This document shows, piece after piece, positions 51,200 to 60,103 of a stretch of DNA of 64,000 nt. The translations under genes were made by a program, and so were the position numbers. Each line of letters starts with the position of its first letter. The stretch's first letter is position 1. The stretch comes from Eubacteriales bacterium. Lineage in GTDB: Bacteria; Bacillota; Clostridia; Oscillospirales; Butyricicoccaceae. The notes beneath the pieces were generated by a model. The model ran no database searches. It worked only from the letters and a program-made list of their open reading frames with translations, and was not told the origin of the DNA. The stretch is from NCBI GenBank assembly GCA_030524285.1, contig JAUNGQ010000001.1, positions 62,001 to 126,000 of the forward strand, in the 5' to 3' direction.

Positions 51200-51354
51200 G
51201 CCTCTCTCTTGGAGGGAGGTGGCACGGCGCAAGCCGTGACGGAGGGAGTACGTAGCCTGAAACCGGATAGTACAGAGTTATCTGTAGCAAGAGTGGTTTC
51301 TTTTTTTACTTCCTCCGTCAGCTTCGCTGACAGCTCCCTCCTCTGAGGAAGCCT
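51200..51354. repeat. Full-length dispersed repeat between argC and argJ
   Basis: GCCTCTCTCTTGGAGGGAGG, inner perfect hairpin CACGGC-GCAA-GCCGTG (51223-51238), GACGGAGGGAGT, a core unrelated to that at 5224, then the standard right arm CTTCCTCCGTCAGCTTCGCT to GAGGAAGCC. It must be transcribed if argC and argJ share an mRNA. Confidence 0.8.
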
Positions 51355-51373
51355 TGTGAAAAGAGGAAATCAT

Positions 51374-52594
51374 ATGAAAAAAATCGAAGGCGGCGTTTGT
51401 GCCGCAAAGGGCTATCGTGCAGCCGGTATTCATTGCGGCGTCAAGGAAAACAGCCCGAAGGAAAAAAATGATCTGGCATTGATTGTCAGTGATGTAGCGT
51501 GCGCTACCGCAGCTACGTTTACCAATAACCGTGTCAAGGCAGCGCCACTGTATGTCTGCATGGAGCATCTGGAAAATGGTATTGCACAGGCAATTGTTGC
51601 AAACTCCGGCAATGCCAATGCCTGCGCACCGAATGGCACGCAGAATGCAAAACGCATGGCAGCCGCTGCTGCGAAGGCAGCCGGTATTGAGGAGGAGCTG
51701 GTTCTGGTCAGCTCTACCGGTGTGATCGGTCAGCGCCTGAATATTGAAGCTATTGAAGCGCACATGGATGAGCTGGTAGCAAAGCTGTCTACCGATGGCT
51801 CCGCAGCAGCGAACCATGCGATTATGACCACCGATCTGGTGGAAAAGACCGCAGCGGTGGAATTTACCTGTGGCGGCAAGACCTGCCGTATTGGCGGTAT
51901 TGCAAAGGGTTCCGGCATGATTCATCCGAATATGGGTACGATGCTGTGCTATATCACCACAGACTGTGCCGTTGACCCGTCTATCCTGCGCACTGCATTG
52001 CAGGACGTGGTAGCGCATACCTTCAACCGTATTTCCGTTGACGGCGACACCTCCACCAATGATACCTGTGTTGTTATGGCAAACGGAATGGCAGGCAATG
52101 AGCTGATTGATTGGAAGAATGAGGATTATCATGTGTTCTATGCAGCGCTGTATGAGGTTGCGCTGACGCTGGCAAAGAAGATGGCAGCAGATGGCGAGGG
52201 CGCCTCCCGCCTGATTTCCTGTACCGTCAAGAACTCCCGTGCAGAGGAATACGCAGAGCGTCTGGCAAAGGCAGTCATTGCCTCCAGTCTTGTCAAGGCA
52301 GCAATGTTCGGTGCTGATGCAAACTGGGGACGTGTTCTGTGTGCAATGGGCTATTCCAAAGCACCATTCCGTCCGGAATATGTCAGCATCGGTTTTTCCA
52401 GTGCAGCAGGCGCCATCACTGTATGTGAAAAGGGCAAGGGTCTGGACTTTGACGAGGATGTTGCAAAGAAGATTCTGCTGGAGAAGGAAGTTTCCATTGA
52501 TATCGATATTCAGGAAGGCGATGCGGAAGCAACAGCCTATGGCTGTGATCTGACCTATGATTATGTAAAGATCAACGGCGATTATCGTACGTAA
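51374..52594 (+). CDS. argJ: Glutamate/ornithine acetyltransferase
   Basis: Bifunctional enzyme that recycles the acetyl group from acetylornithine to glutamate. 406-residue precursor that self-cleaves before Thr189 in KGSGMIHPNMGTMLC. VANSGNANACA and the late GADANWGRVLCAMGYS are family marks. ATG at 51374 follows AGAGG by 7 bases. With argJ present, the cyclic pathway needs no ArgE. Confidence 0.97.
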   Translation: MKKIEGGVCAAKGYRAAGIHCGVKENSPKEKNDLALIVSDVACATAATFTNNRVKAAPLYVCMEHLENGIAQAIVANSGNANACAPNGTQNAKRMAAAAAKAAGIEEELVLVSSTGVIGQRLNIEAIEAHMDELVAKLSTDGSAAANHAIMTTDLVEKTAAVEFTCGGKTCRIGGIAKGSGMIHPNMGTMLCYITTDCAVDPSILRTALQDVVAHTFNRISVDGDTSTNDTCVVMANGMAGNELIDWKNEDYHVFYAALYEVALTLAKKMAADGEGASRLISCTVKNSRAEEYAERLAKAVIASSLVKAAMFGADANWGRVLCAMGYSKAPFRPEYVSIGFSSAAGAITVCEKGKGLDFDEDVAKKILLEKEVSIDIDIQEGDAEATAYGCDLTYDYVKINGDYRT

Positions 52595-52611
52595 TTTGGG
52601 GGAACGCAAAC

Positions 52612-53490
52612 ATGTCTGAATTATCGGAAAAAATGATGTTGAACCGTGCGCAGGTGCTGATTGAAGCGCTGCCGCACATCCAGAAATATTATGGCAAGAC
52701 CGTCGTTGTCAAGTACGGCGGCAATGCCATGATCAATGAAAACCTGAAGGATGCTGTCATCCATGATATCGTCCTGCTGAGCCTTGTCGGCGTTCGCGTT
52801 GTTGTCGTACACGGTGGCGGGCCGGAAATCAGCGCCATGCTGAAAAAGATCGGTAAAAAATCCGAATTTGTCAAGGGCCTGCGGTATACGGATCGGGAAA
52901 CCATGGATATTGTACAGATGATTCTGTGCGGCAAGGTCAATAAGGATTTGGTATCCCTGTTGGGTAAAGCAGGCGGTACTGGCGTTGGACTGAGCGGCAT
53001 GGATGGCGGGATGTTCCAGGCAGTGCGTAAAAAGGATACAGACGGTACCGATTATGGCTATGTCGGTGAAATCGTGAAGGTAAATCCGGAGCCGGTTGTT
53101 GACATGCTGGAACATGGCTATATTCCTGTTGTATCCACTGTGGCGCTCGGTGTGGATGACGATACCAATTATAATATCAATGCCGATCTGGCGGCAGCCA
53201 AGCTGGCAGTTGCTTTGCAGGCAGAGAAGCTGATCCTCCTGACGGATGTGCGCGGACTGCTGCTTGACCGCAACGATGAAGATACATTGTTGCCGGAGAT
53301 CAAGGTTTCCGCCGTACCGAAGCTGATTAAAGACGGCGTCATTGCAGGCGGCATGATCCCAAAGGTTGACTGCTGTGTGGAAGCAGTTCGTGAGGGTGTA
53401 CATCAGGCGAATATTCAGGACGGACGCGTCGAGCATTCGATCCTGATTGAGCTGTTCAGCGATCAGGGCGTCGGCACGATGTTCTATTGA
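52612..53490 (+). CDS. argB: Acetylglutamate kinase
   Basis: Phosphorylates N-acetylglutamate. 292 residues of the amino-acid kinase fold: VVKYGGNAM, VVVHGGGPEISAML, GKVNKDLVSLL, NINADLAAAKLAVAL and the late GGMIPKVDCCVEAV. The N-terminal helix SELSEKMMLNRAQVLIEALP is the extension that allows hexamerisation and arginine inhibition in other species; feedback control is thus plausible here. Confidence 0.97.
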   Translation: MSELSEKMMLNRAQVLIEALPHIQKYYGKTVVVKYGGNAMINENLKDAVIHDIVLLSLVGVRVVVVHGGGPEISAMLKKIGKKSEFVKGLRYTDRETMDIVQMILCGKVNKDLVSLLGKAGGTGVGLSGMDGGMFQAVRKKDTDGTDYGYVGEIVKVNPEPVVDMLEHGYIPVVSTVALGVDDDTNYNINADLAAAKLAVALQAEKLILLTDVRGLLLDRNDEDTLLPEIKVSAVPKLIKDGVIAGGMIPKVDCCVEAVREGVHQANIQDGRVEHSILIELFSDQGVGTMFY

Positions 53491-53508
53491 TAGAAGGGAA
53501 GACAGAAA

Positions 53509-54687
53509 ATGACATATCATGAGCTAAAGGAACAGGAAAATCAATATGTAATGCCTACCTATGGCCGTTTTTCCATTGCACTGGATCACGGCGAAGGCGC
53601 CCGGCTTTGGGATGTAGAGGGCAAGCGATATATTGACCTGACCAGCGGTATCGGTGTATGCTGCCTTGGCTATAACAATGAGAAGATTATCAATGCAATC
53701 ACCCAGCAGGCGCACAAGCTGATGCATGTATCCAATCTGTTTACCACCGAACCGATGGTACAGACCGCAAAGACGCTGGCTGAGCAAACCGGCATGGGGA
53801 AGGTATTTTTTTCCAATTCCGGTGCAGAATCCAATGAGGGTATGATCAAGCTGGCGCGTAAGTATTCCTATGACAAGTACGGTGAAGGGCGCGCTGAAAT
53901 CGTAACGCTGTATAATTCCTTCCATGGGCGCACGGTGACAACGCTGAAGGCAACTGGTCAGGACAAGTTCCATCAGTATTTCTTCCCGTTTACCGAAGGC
54001 TTTGCCTATGCCAAGGCAAACGATTTTGCGTCTGTCAAGGCCGCAGTCAATGAGCACACCTGTGCGATTATGATGGAGCTGATCCAGGGTGAAGGCGGTG
54101 TCATGCCGCTGGATCCTGCATTTGTCAAGCAGGTTGAAGCATACTGCCGTGAGCATGACCTTTTGTTGTTGATCGATGAGGTGCAGACTGGTATTGCCAG
54201 AACCGGCTCGCTGTTCTGCTTCCAGCAGTATGATATCATGCCGGATGCCGTCTCTATGGCAAAGGGCCTTGGCGGCGGCGTCCCGATTGGTGCTGTGATG
54301 GCATCCAAGGCGTGCGCAGATGTTCTCGGCCCGGGAACCCATGCGACTACGTTCGGCGGTACACCGATGATTTGTGCAGCTGCCAATGCCGTACTGTCTG
54401 AGGTAACCAAACCGGAATTTTTACAGTCTGTCCGTGAAAAGGGCGAATACTTGAAAAAGCAGCTGCTGGCAATGGGCTCTGACAAGATTCAGGACGTGCG
54501 CGGCATGGGCCTGATGGTTGGCATTGTTGTTGACCAGGAGGAGCGTGCCGGACTGGTTGCCGAGATCATGGAAAAGGGCGTTTTGGTTCTGACTGCCGGC
54601 GCCAATGTCATCCGTCTGCTGCCGCCGCTGTCGATTTCCTATGAGGAAATGGATGAAGCGCTGGCCGTTATGAAGACGGTATTCTGA
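53509..54687 (+). CDS. argD: Acetylornithine aminotransferase
   Basis: PLP-dependent class III transaminase, 392 residues. PLP lysine Lys252 in SMAKGLGGGVPIGAV, LLIDEVQTGIARTG before it, SNSGAESNEGMIKLARKY and the late HATTFGGTPM. Ribosome binding site AAGGGAAG. Completes ornithine synthesis from acetylglutamate semialdehyde; argF follows after a repeat. Confidence 0.97.
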   Translation: MTYHELKEQENQYVMPTYGRFSIALDHGEGARLWDVEGKRYIDLTSGIGVCCLGYNNEKIINAITQQAHKLMHVSNLFTTEPMVQTAKTLAEQTGMGKVFFSNSGAESNEGMIKLARKYSYDKYGEGRAEIVTLYNSFHGRTVTTLKATGQDKFHQYFFPFTEGFAYAKANDFASVKAAVNEHTCAIMMELIQGEGGVMPLDPAFVKQVEAYCREHDLLLLIDEVQTGIARTGSLFCFQQYDIMPDAVSMAKGLGGGVPIGAVMASKACADVLGPGTHATTFGGTPMICAAANAVLSEVTKPEFLQSVREKGEYLKKQLLAMGSDKIQDVRGMGLMVGIVVDQEERAGLVAEIMEKGVLVLTAGANVIRLLPPLSISYEEMDEALAVMKTVF

Positions 54688-54749
54688 AACCATGCCGAAC
54701 TTGCTTTATGGAATCATGATAATCGTTTCAGAATAACCTGCACCAAGGG

Positions 54750-54794
54750 CCACCACCGCTGCGCGGAGGTTCCCCTCCCTCGAAGAGAGAGGCT
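54750..54794. repeat. Dispersed repeat, inverse-orientation short copy between argD and argF
   Basis: On the minus strand GCCTCTCTCTTCGAGGGAGG, then an inner stem CCTCCGC-GCA-GCGGTGG with one mismatch. A separate perfect hairpin CAGAGC-AGTC-GCTCTG follows at 54823-54838. Confidence 0.65.
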
Positions 54795-54865
54795 TTCGGC
54801 ATGAGGTAAGAGATTAAAGATACAGAGCAGTCGCTCTGATACATATAGATTAGGAGTGAAAGAAG

Positions 54866-55801
54866 ATGAAGCATTTTCTCAAGCTGCTCGACTGCTCAAA
54901 GGATGAAATTGTAGCAATCCTTGATCTGGCCGATCAGCTGAAATATGAAAAGAAACATAATATTGCACACCGTATTCTCGAGGGCAAAAGCCTTGGCATG
55001 ATTTTTCAGAAGCCGTCTACGCGTACCCGTATTTCCTTTGAGGCGGGTATGTACCAGTTGGGGGGACAGGCCATGTTCCTGACCAACCGGGATTTGCAGA
55101 TTGGACGCGGTGAAATGATTCAGGATACTGCGCGCGTGATGTCTCGCTATCTGGATGGTATTGTCATCCGGACCTATGATCAGCAGGAGGCGGAAACACT
55201 GGCAAACTATGGCTCTATTCCGATCATCAATGGTCTGACGAACTTTGCGCATCCATGTCAGGTGATGGCTGACCTGATGACCATCCGGGAGCATTTTGCA
55301 CAGTTAGAGGGCCTGAAAATGGGGTTTGTCGGTGATGGCTTCAATATGTGCAATTCCCTGATTGTGGGCTGCCTGAAAGCGGGCATGGATGTTTCGGTTG
55401 CAACACCGGCAGGCTATGAGCCGCATCCGGATGTCCTGGCCTTTGCAAAGCAGATGCAGACAGAGGGAGCGAAGTTTGACATTTCCAATGACCCGCGTAA
55501 GGCTGCCGAACATGCAGACGTCCTGATTACCGATGCATGGACAGGCATGGGGCAGGAGGACGAGGCGGAAAAGCGTCGCCAGGATTTTGCCGGTTTCACC
55601 GTGAATCATGACCTGCTTGCGTGCTGCAAGGAGGATGTCATGGTACAGCATTGCCTGCCGGCATATCGCGGGGAGGAAATTTCCGACGAGGTGCTGGAGG
55701 AGCATGCGGATGAAATCTTTGAGGAATCAGAAAATCGTTTGCATGCGCAAAAGGCTGTTCTTGTGACACTCATGAGCGAAAAGTATGAAATTCTCGGATA
55801 A
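54866..55801 (+). CDS. argF: Ornithine carbamoyltransferase
   Basis: Makes citrulline from ornithine and carbamoyl phosphate. 311 residues. Carbamoyl-phosphate motif STRTR (51-55), FAHPCQVMADL, GDGFNMCNSL and the ornithine loop HCLPAYRGEE. FAHPCQ and TDAWTGMGQE differ slightly from the usual FHPCQ and TDVWxSMG but keep the catalytic Cys and Asp. Last gene of the arg cluster; strong terminator after it. Confidence 0.96.
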   Translation: MKHFLKLLDCSKDEIVAILDLADQLKYEKKHNIAHRILEGKSLGMIFQKPSTRTRISFEAGMYQLGGQAMFLTNRDLQIGRGEMIQDTARVMSRYLDGIVIRTYDQQEAETLANYGSIPIINGLTNFAHPCQVMADLMTIREHFAQLEGLKMGFVGDGFNMCNSLIVGCLKAGMDVSVATPAGYEPHPDVLAFAKQMQTEGAKFDISNDPRKAAEHADVLITDAWTGMGQEDEAEKRRQDFAGFTVNHDLLACCKEDVMVQHCLPAYRGEEISDEVLEEHADEIFEESENRLHAQKAVLVTLMSEKYEILG

Positions 55802-55817
55802 AAGGGAAGTATCTCAC

Positions 55818-55854
55818 GAAGCATAGTGCAACGGCTGCACTGTGCTTCTTTTTT
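55818..55854 (+). terminator. Intrinsic terminator of the arg cluster
   Basis: GAAGCATAGTGCA (55818-55830) / TGCACTGTGCTTC (55836-55848), one G-U pair, then TTTTTT. Confidence 0.93.
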
Positions 55855-55907
55855 ATGTGGAAAATTTCACCGAAAGAGAGGAAACAATAGATTTTTAATG
55901 GTATATA

Positions 55908-55916
55908 TGTTACAAT
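55908..55916 (+). promoter_or_regulatory. Extended -10 promoter of the SLH protein gene
   Basis: TGT-TACAAT with a weak -35 (TAGATT, spacer 17). Confidence 0.45.
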
Positions 55917-55950
55917 AATAATCATCATTAAAAGAGAAATGAGGGATCTT

Positions 55951-57741
55951 ATGAAAAAACGACTGACAGCATATCTGCTTGCCATGGCTTTGGTATGTAC
56001 ACTCATACCGACAGCATTTGCATCACAGAATGCAGACAATGCATCTACGGCCGGGACAGATATCAGCAGCTTGTATGAACAGCTTCCACAGGAGGAAGGC
56101 AGTTTGACAAAGTCTGTTGCAACGGAGGATGTAGTTTTTGAGCCTGAAATCCTTTCACAGGATATGCATGAAAGGCTTGCCGATTCGGACGATTTTGAAG
56201 AGTTTGAATACAGCAGGAATTATAGCAATGAAGCTGTGGAAAACAAGGAAAATGCTTCGTTGAATGCAAACGGTACGGCTTCTTTCTCCACCTATGGAGA
56301 ACAGCTGGACGGCCTGTACTATACATTTGATTCTGTTTCTTATGCCCCGGTTTATGTCGGTCCTGCAATGAAGCAGATGTATGACAATGTCAAGGCAGAT
56401 ATCAGCAAAGGCACCTCCGGCGCTGTTTTTAACGGCAATACAGAGGAACTCAAAAAGCTTGGCGTGTCCCTGACGATACCGAGCATGCAGGAGCTTGGTC
56501 TGAGTCTGGATGATTATAAGACTGTGATTGGGGAAATGGCATTGAACCTGAGCTGGGTTGTATACCGTTGTTTGGATTCTGACTGTCCGGAGATGTTTTA
56601 CTCCAATGGCTATTGCCGTATGGGATATGGTGTTCGCGGTACCACAATGACCGTTTATCTGCTGCCACAATATCGTGCAGGCTTTACCTCTCTGAGCCAG
56701 CGCCAGCAGCTGCAAGCACAGCTCGATGCAAAGGTAAGCGAGGTTGTAGCCAATGCGGCAAAGTATTCTACAGCTTATGATAAGATGAAGTATTTCAATG
56801 ACTGGCTGTGTGAAAACAACGAATATAACGACGATGCGATCAGCGATTCTTCCTATTCCGAACAGGTATCTGGTTTGCCGTGGTCTGCTGCCAGCGGCCT
56901 GCTGAGCAGTTCGGACAGCAGTATCAAGGGTCCGGTATGCGAGGGCTATGCAAGAGCATTCCAGCTGCTGTGTAAACAGGTAGGCATCAATGCAACGGTT
57001 GTTGTCAGTGACACCGGATGGCATATGTGGAACAATGTCCGGTATGGCAATCAGTGGACTGGTGTGGATGTCACATGGAATGATTCTATGCATACCAGCC
57101 AGTATTTTTGCAGTAAAGTAAATAATATCAGCGGACACTGGCTGGACGATTCGGATTTTGCAGGCTGGTTCCAATATCCCGAACTGACTGAGATTGCAGA
57201 CTCGAGTGTATTGCCGTTTTATGATGTATCGGATTCCTTCTGGGGAAGAAGCAATATCCAGTATGTGTATGACCATTCCTATATGGTAGGCACGAACTGT
57301 GTAACCTTTGGTACAAAATCGCAGATCACCCGTGCAGAATTTGCACAAATTCTGTATAGCATTGCCGGAAGTCCGGAAGTCGCATATACCGGACGGTTTC
57401 AGGATGTTGCACAGGGAAAATGGTATACCAATGCCGTACTGTGGGCAGCTGAAAAGGGTATTGTAAGCGGTTATCCAGATGGCAGATACGGTGTTCATGA
57501 TCCGATCAAACGTGAGGATATCGCGGTGATCCTGTATCAATATCTTGGATCGCCAGCCGCAGAAGCTGTAGACCTGGGAGCTAAGTTCACCGATGCAGAT
57601 CGTATTCATGGGTATGCGCAACCTGCAGTGAACTGGGCAGTTGCCAAGGGTGTTATGAGCGGAAACGGAAATGGTACGCTCAATCCGCGCGGCACAGCAA
57701 CCCGCGCAGAGTCTGCTGTACTGATTTCCAAAACAATATAA
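55951..57741 (+). CDS. Secreted transglutaminase-like protein with C-terminal SLH domains
   Basis: 596 residues. Sec signal peptide (KKRLTAYLLAMALVCTLIPTAFA, cleavage near 24). An acidic linker is followed by a transglutaminase-like domain with a complete Cys330-His358-Asp373 triad (GPVCEGYARAF, GWHMWNN, GVDVTWND). The C-terminal third has about three SLH repeats (AVLWAAEKGIVSGYPDGRYG and similar), which bind secondary cell-wall polymers. So it is probably held on the cell surface. Whether it is a protease, a transglutaminase or a binding protein is unknown. ATG at 55951 follows GAGGG; an ATG at 55939 lies before that site. Confidence 0.88.
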   Translation: MKKRLTAYLLAMALVCTLIPTAFASQNADNASTAGTDISSLYEQLPQEEGSLTKSVATEDVVFEPEILSQDMHERLADSDDFEEFEYSRNYSNEAVENKENASLNANGTASFSTYGEQLDGLYYTFDSVSYAPVYVGPAMKQMYDNVKADISKGTSGAVFNGNTEELKKLGVSLTIPSMQELGLSLDDYKTVIGEMALNLSWVVYRCLDSDCPEMFYSNGYCRMGYGVRGTTMTVYLLPQYRAGFTSLSQRQQLQAQLDAKVSEVVANAAKYSTAYDKMKYFNDWLCENNEYNDDAISDSSYSEQVSGLPWSAASGLLSSSDSSIKGPVCEGYARAFQLLCKQVGINATVVVSDTGWHMWNNVRYGNQWTGVDVTWNDSMHTSQYFCSKVNNISGHWLDDSDFAGWFQYPELTEIADSSVLPFYDVSDSFWGRSNIQYVYDHSYMVGTNCVTFGTKSQITRAEFAQILYSIAGSPEVAYTGRFQDVAQGKWYTNAVLWAAEKGIVSGYPDGRYGVHDPIKREDIAVILYQYLGSPAAEAVDLGAKFTDADRIHGYAQPAVNWAVAKGVMSGNGNGTLNPRGTATRAESAVLISKTI

Positions 57742-57750
57742 GCGAATGAA

Positions 57751-57782
57751 AAAACAGCCGGATTTTGTCCGGCTGTTTTTGT
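57751..57782. terminator. Bidirectional terminator between the SLH and Crp/Fnr genes
   Basis: AAAACAGCCGGA (57751-57762) / TCCGGCTGTTTT (57768-57779), T-rich on both strands. Confidence 0.92.
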
Positions 57783-57783
57783 G

Positions 57784-58458
57784 TCATTCTGTTTCCGACT
57801 GTATCAGGGTAAAGGTATTTTTATGAAAGCTGAGGATGCCTTCATCACGCAGGCGTCCCAGTTCAGCCGATAATGCGCTGCGGTCAATGGAAAGATAATC
57901 TGCCAGCTGCTGGCGGTTGTATGGAATGGAAAAGGTTGTCTTTCCGGTCAGTGCACGCTGTTCGGAAAGATAGGACAGCAGCTTACTGCGGATACTGCGC
58001 TGAGTCAGGTGATGGATTTTTCGATTCAATATACGGTTTTTTCGGGCGAGTGCTGTAACAAAATTCTGAATCAAGCGGGTATGGAAGCGACAGGTATTGG
58101 GACAGGAAACCAGCAGGCGCTGCATATCCAGATACAGAATTTCCGAAGGCAAAACGGCTCTTGCAGATACGTCCGCCGAACAATCTGGAAGGCAGGCGAA
58201 TACTTCTGCGAATAAATCTCCTGGCTGGAAGTCGGCTAAAATCATCTGATTTCCCCAGAAATCCTCACGGAATATATGCAGCTCACCTTTTAGGATAATA
58301 CCGGCATGTGGGATCGGATCACCGGCGTGAAATAAAATTTCCTGTTTTTCATAGCATTGACGTCGTACGGAAATACAGCCGAGTACAGTAAGGATTTCTT
58401 CGTCGGTTAAGCCCTGAAATAGCCAGCAGCTGCGTAGAATCGGAATGATTTCCTCCAT
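57784..58458 (-). CDS. Crp/Fnr-family transcriptional regulator
   Basis: 224 residues: N-terminal cyclic-nucleotide-binding-like barrel (KQEILFHAGDPIPHAGIILKG, DLFAEVFACLP), long dimer helix, and C-terminal helix-turn-helix with NRQQLADYLSIDRSALSAEL. No N-terminal cysteine cluster of FNR type, and the phosphate cassette for cAMP is not conserved, so the effector is unknown. ATG at 58458 has a perfect AAAGGAGG. It is divergent from a ferredoxin gene with a dyad in between, the arrangement of a local regulator and its target. Confidence 0.92.
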   Translation of the reverse strand: MEEIIPILRSCWLFQGLTDEEILTVLGCISVRRQCYEKQEILFHAGDPIPHAGIILKGELHIFREDFWGNQMILADFQPGDLFAEVFACLPDCSADVSARAVLPSEILYLDMQRLLVSCPNTCRFHTRLIQNFVTALARKNRILNRKIHHLTQRSIRSKLLSYLSEQRALTGKTTFSIPYNRQQLADYLSIDRSALSAELGRLRDEGILSFHKNTFTLIQSETE

Positions 58459-58498
58459 TGGAACCTCCTTTCGTGAAAAATCAAATAAAAAAAGATTT

Positions 58499-58512
58499 GT
58501 TGGAAATACAAC
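58499..58512. promoter_or_regulatory. Candidate Crp/Fnr operator
   Basis: GTTG-GAAATA-CAAC: inverted arms with the 6-base gap typical of Crp/Fnr sites. Its centre is about 41 bases before the likely start of the ferredoxin transcript, the class II activator position. Confidence 0.5.
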
Positions 58513-58534
58513 GGAAATAAAACGCTGTTTGCAG

Positions 58535-58540
58535 TATACT
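58535..58540 (+). promoter_or_regulatory. -10 element of the ferredoxin gene
   Basis: TATACT with no -35 match at 17 bases (CGGAAA), as expected for an activator-dependent promoter. Confidence 0.45.
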
Positions 58541-58623
58541 ACTGTTTGAAAAGAACGGCAAGCAGAAAACGGAATCTGCGTTAGGATATGATTTTTGGAA
58601 GGATTCATACGAGGAGGAACGGT

Positions 58624-59313
58624 ATGAAAAGAAGAATTATTGCAATCAATCAGGAGAAATGCGATGGCTGTGGATTATGTGTCAATGCCTGTCATGAGGG
58701 CGCCATTGGTCTGATAGACGGTAAGGCTGTCCTGCTGCGGGATGATTACTGTGATGGTCTGGGCGACTGCCTGCCCAACTGTCCGACAGGTGCGATTACA
58801 TTTATTGAAAAGGAAACTGTACCATATGACGCAGAAGCTGTGAAAAAACACATGGAAGAGCGTGGAAAGCAGCAGACGGCAGGCGGCGGATGTCCGGGCG
58901 CACGTATGCACAGCATGAAAGCAGAAAGGCAAGTTGTGGCAGGCGAAGCGCCGAGCCAACTGACCATGTGGCCGGTGCAGATCAAGCTTGCAGCGCCAAA
59001 TGCACCGTATTTTAACGGCTGTGATTTGCTAATTGCAGCGGACTGTACTGCCTATGCATATGGCAATTTTCATACAGATTTTATCCGGGATCATGTTACC
59101 ATCATCGGCTGTCCAAAGCTGGATAACATCGATTACAGCGTAAAGTTGGCAGCCATTCTGCAATATAACGATATCAAATCGATTACGGTTGCCCGTATGG
59201 AGGTTCCCTGCTGCGGTGGGCTGACTGCAATGGTGCAAAAGGCTGTACAGGCAAGCGGAAAGGATATTCCAGTACGGATTCAGGTGATTTCGATAGATGG
59301 GAAATTGCTGTAA
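58624..59313 (+). CDS. Two-cluster ferredoxin-domain iron-sulfur protein
   Basis: 229 residues. First 4Fe-4S motif Cys13-Cys16-Cys19-Cys23 (CDGCGLCVNAC), second set Cys43-Cys49-Cys53 (CDGLGDCLPNC) plus Cys in between as fourth ligand or from elsewhere. The C-terminal domain (about 105-229) carries WPVQIKLAAPNAPYFNGCDL, IAADCTAYAYGNFH, IGCPKLD and PCCGG, with further cysteines that could bind a cluster. Predicted electron carrier or redox sensor. In other Clostridia, to my knowledge, such proteins neighbour Crp/Fnr regulators and hydroxylamine reductase; no hcp gene is here. GAGGAGG supports the ATG. Confidence 0.88.
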   Translation: MKRRIIAINQEKCDGCGLCVNACHEGAIGLIDGKAVLLRDDYCDGLGDCLPNCPTGAITFIEKETVPYDAEAVKKHMEERGKQQTAGGGCPGARMHSMKAERQVVAGEAPSQLTMWPVQIKLAAPNAPYFNGCDLLIAADCTAYAYGNFHTDFIRDHVTIIGCPKLDNIDYSVKLAAILQYNDIKSITVARMEVPCCGGLTAMVQKAVQASGKDIPVRIQVISIDGKLL

Positions 59314-59375
59314 TGATATCATAAGCATATAAAAGCAATACGATATATTGGATTGTGCAGGATATGGCAGACCAA

Positions 59376-59410
59376 AAATGCTCTCTTTCATTTGGAAGGA
59401 GAGCATTTCC
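59376..59410. terminator. Bidirectional terminator between convergent genes
   Basis: AAATGCTCTC (59376-59385) / GAGAGCATTT (59399-59408), with TTTC/GGAA continuing the stem inside. Confidence 0.8.
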
Positions 59411-59449
59411 GCTATAGAAAATAATTTTTAGATGCCATTTCGGTTGAGT

Positions 59450-60103
59450 TCAGGGGAATAGGAACCGCTGCAAAGGTTCGGTCAAATGTCGTTCCCAGAA
59501 ACGGATGCACATACCGACGCCAAAGGCTGCGATGAATGTACCTTCCCGAATACCACTGATGTTATGCAGCTGTGTCAGAGAAAGAATGACCGTTAATGCA
59601 ACAACAGACCAATCAAAGAAAATCTTACAGGTAGACATTGGTTTGCCAGTGACCTCTGCCAATGCGAGTGAAACACCATCCGCGGGCATGGACATGATAT
59701 CAGTTGCCACATACAGAAAAATACCGGTGCCGAGAAATCCCATGCTGAGCAGCATATACAGAAATTTGACCGGATAAACCGGATCAGCCGGCAGCAGGCC
59801 CGTAAGCATACCGGATAAGCTGACAAACCAGCCGAAGATAATAGAAAGTATAATTTGAAGCAGATTTTTCCATTTGAATTTCCGGCGAAGGATAAGAATC
59901 TGCAATACAATATAGACGGAAAAAACCAGTGTTGAACTGAGTCCAAGACTTTTACCGGAAATCAGGCTGATAATATATGGGATTGTATCGATTGGGGAGA
60001 CCCCGAGTCCCGAAAGTACAGATAAATTGACACCAATTGTCATCAAAAACATGCCGATGAGATAAACCGGGATACGACGTACCCAGTGTCCGGATTTTGT
60101 CAT
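59450..60103 (-). CDS. YczE/YyaS/YitT-type membrane protein
   Basis: 217 residues, about five membrane segments. LIGMFLMTIGVNLSVLSGLG and GVSPIDTIPYIISLI near the start, and GTGIFLYVATDIMSMPADGV in the middle, are marks of this family (YczE-like). Function is unsettled; homologues are implicated in export or in nonribosomal peptide production in Bacillus. ATG at 60103 is preceded by AGAGGTGG on the minus strand. Confidence 0.82.
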   Translation of the reverse strand: MTKSGHWVRRIPVYLIGMFLMTIGVNLSVLSGLGVSPIDTIPYIISLISGKSLGLSSTLVFSVYIVLQILILRRKFKWKNLLQIILSIIFGWFVSLSGMLTGLLPADPVYPVKFLYMLLSMGFLGTGIFLYVATDIMSMPADGVSLALAEVTGKPMSTCKIFFDWSVVALTVILSLTQLHNISGIREGTFIAAFGVGMCIRFWERHLTEPLQRFLFP

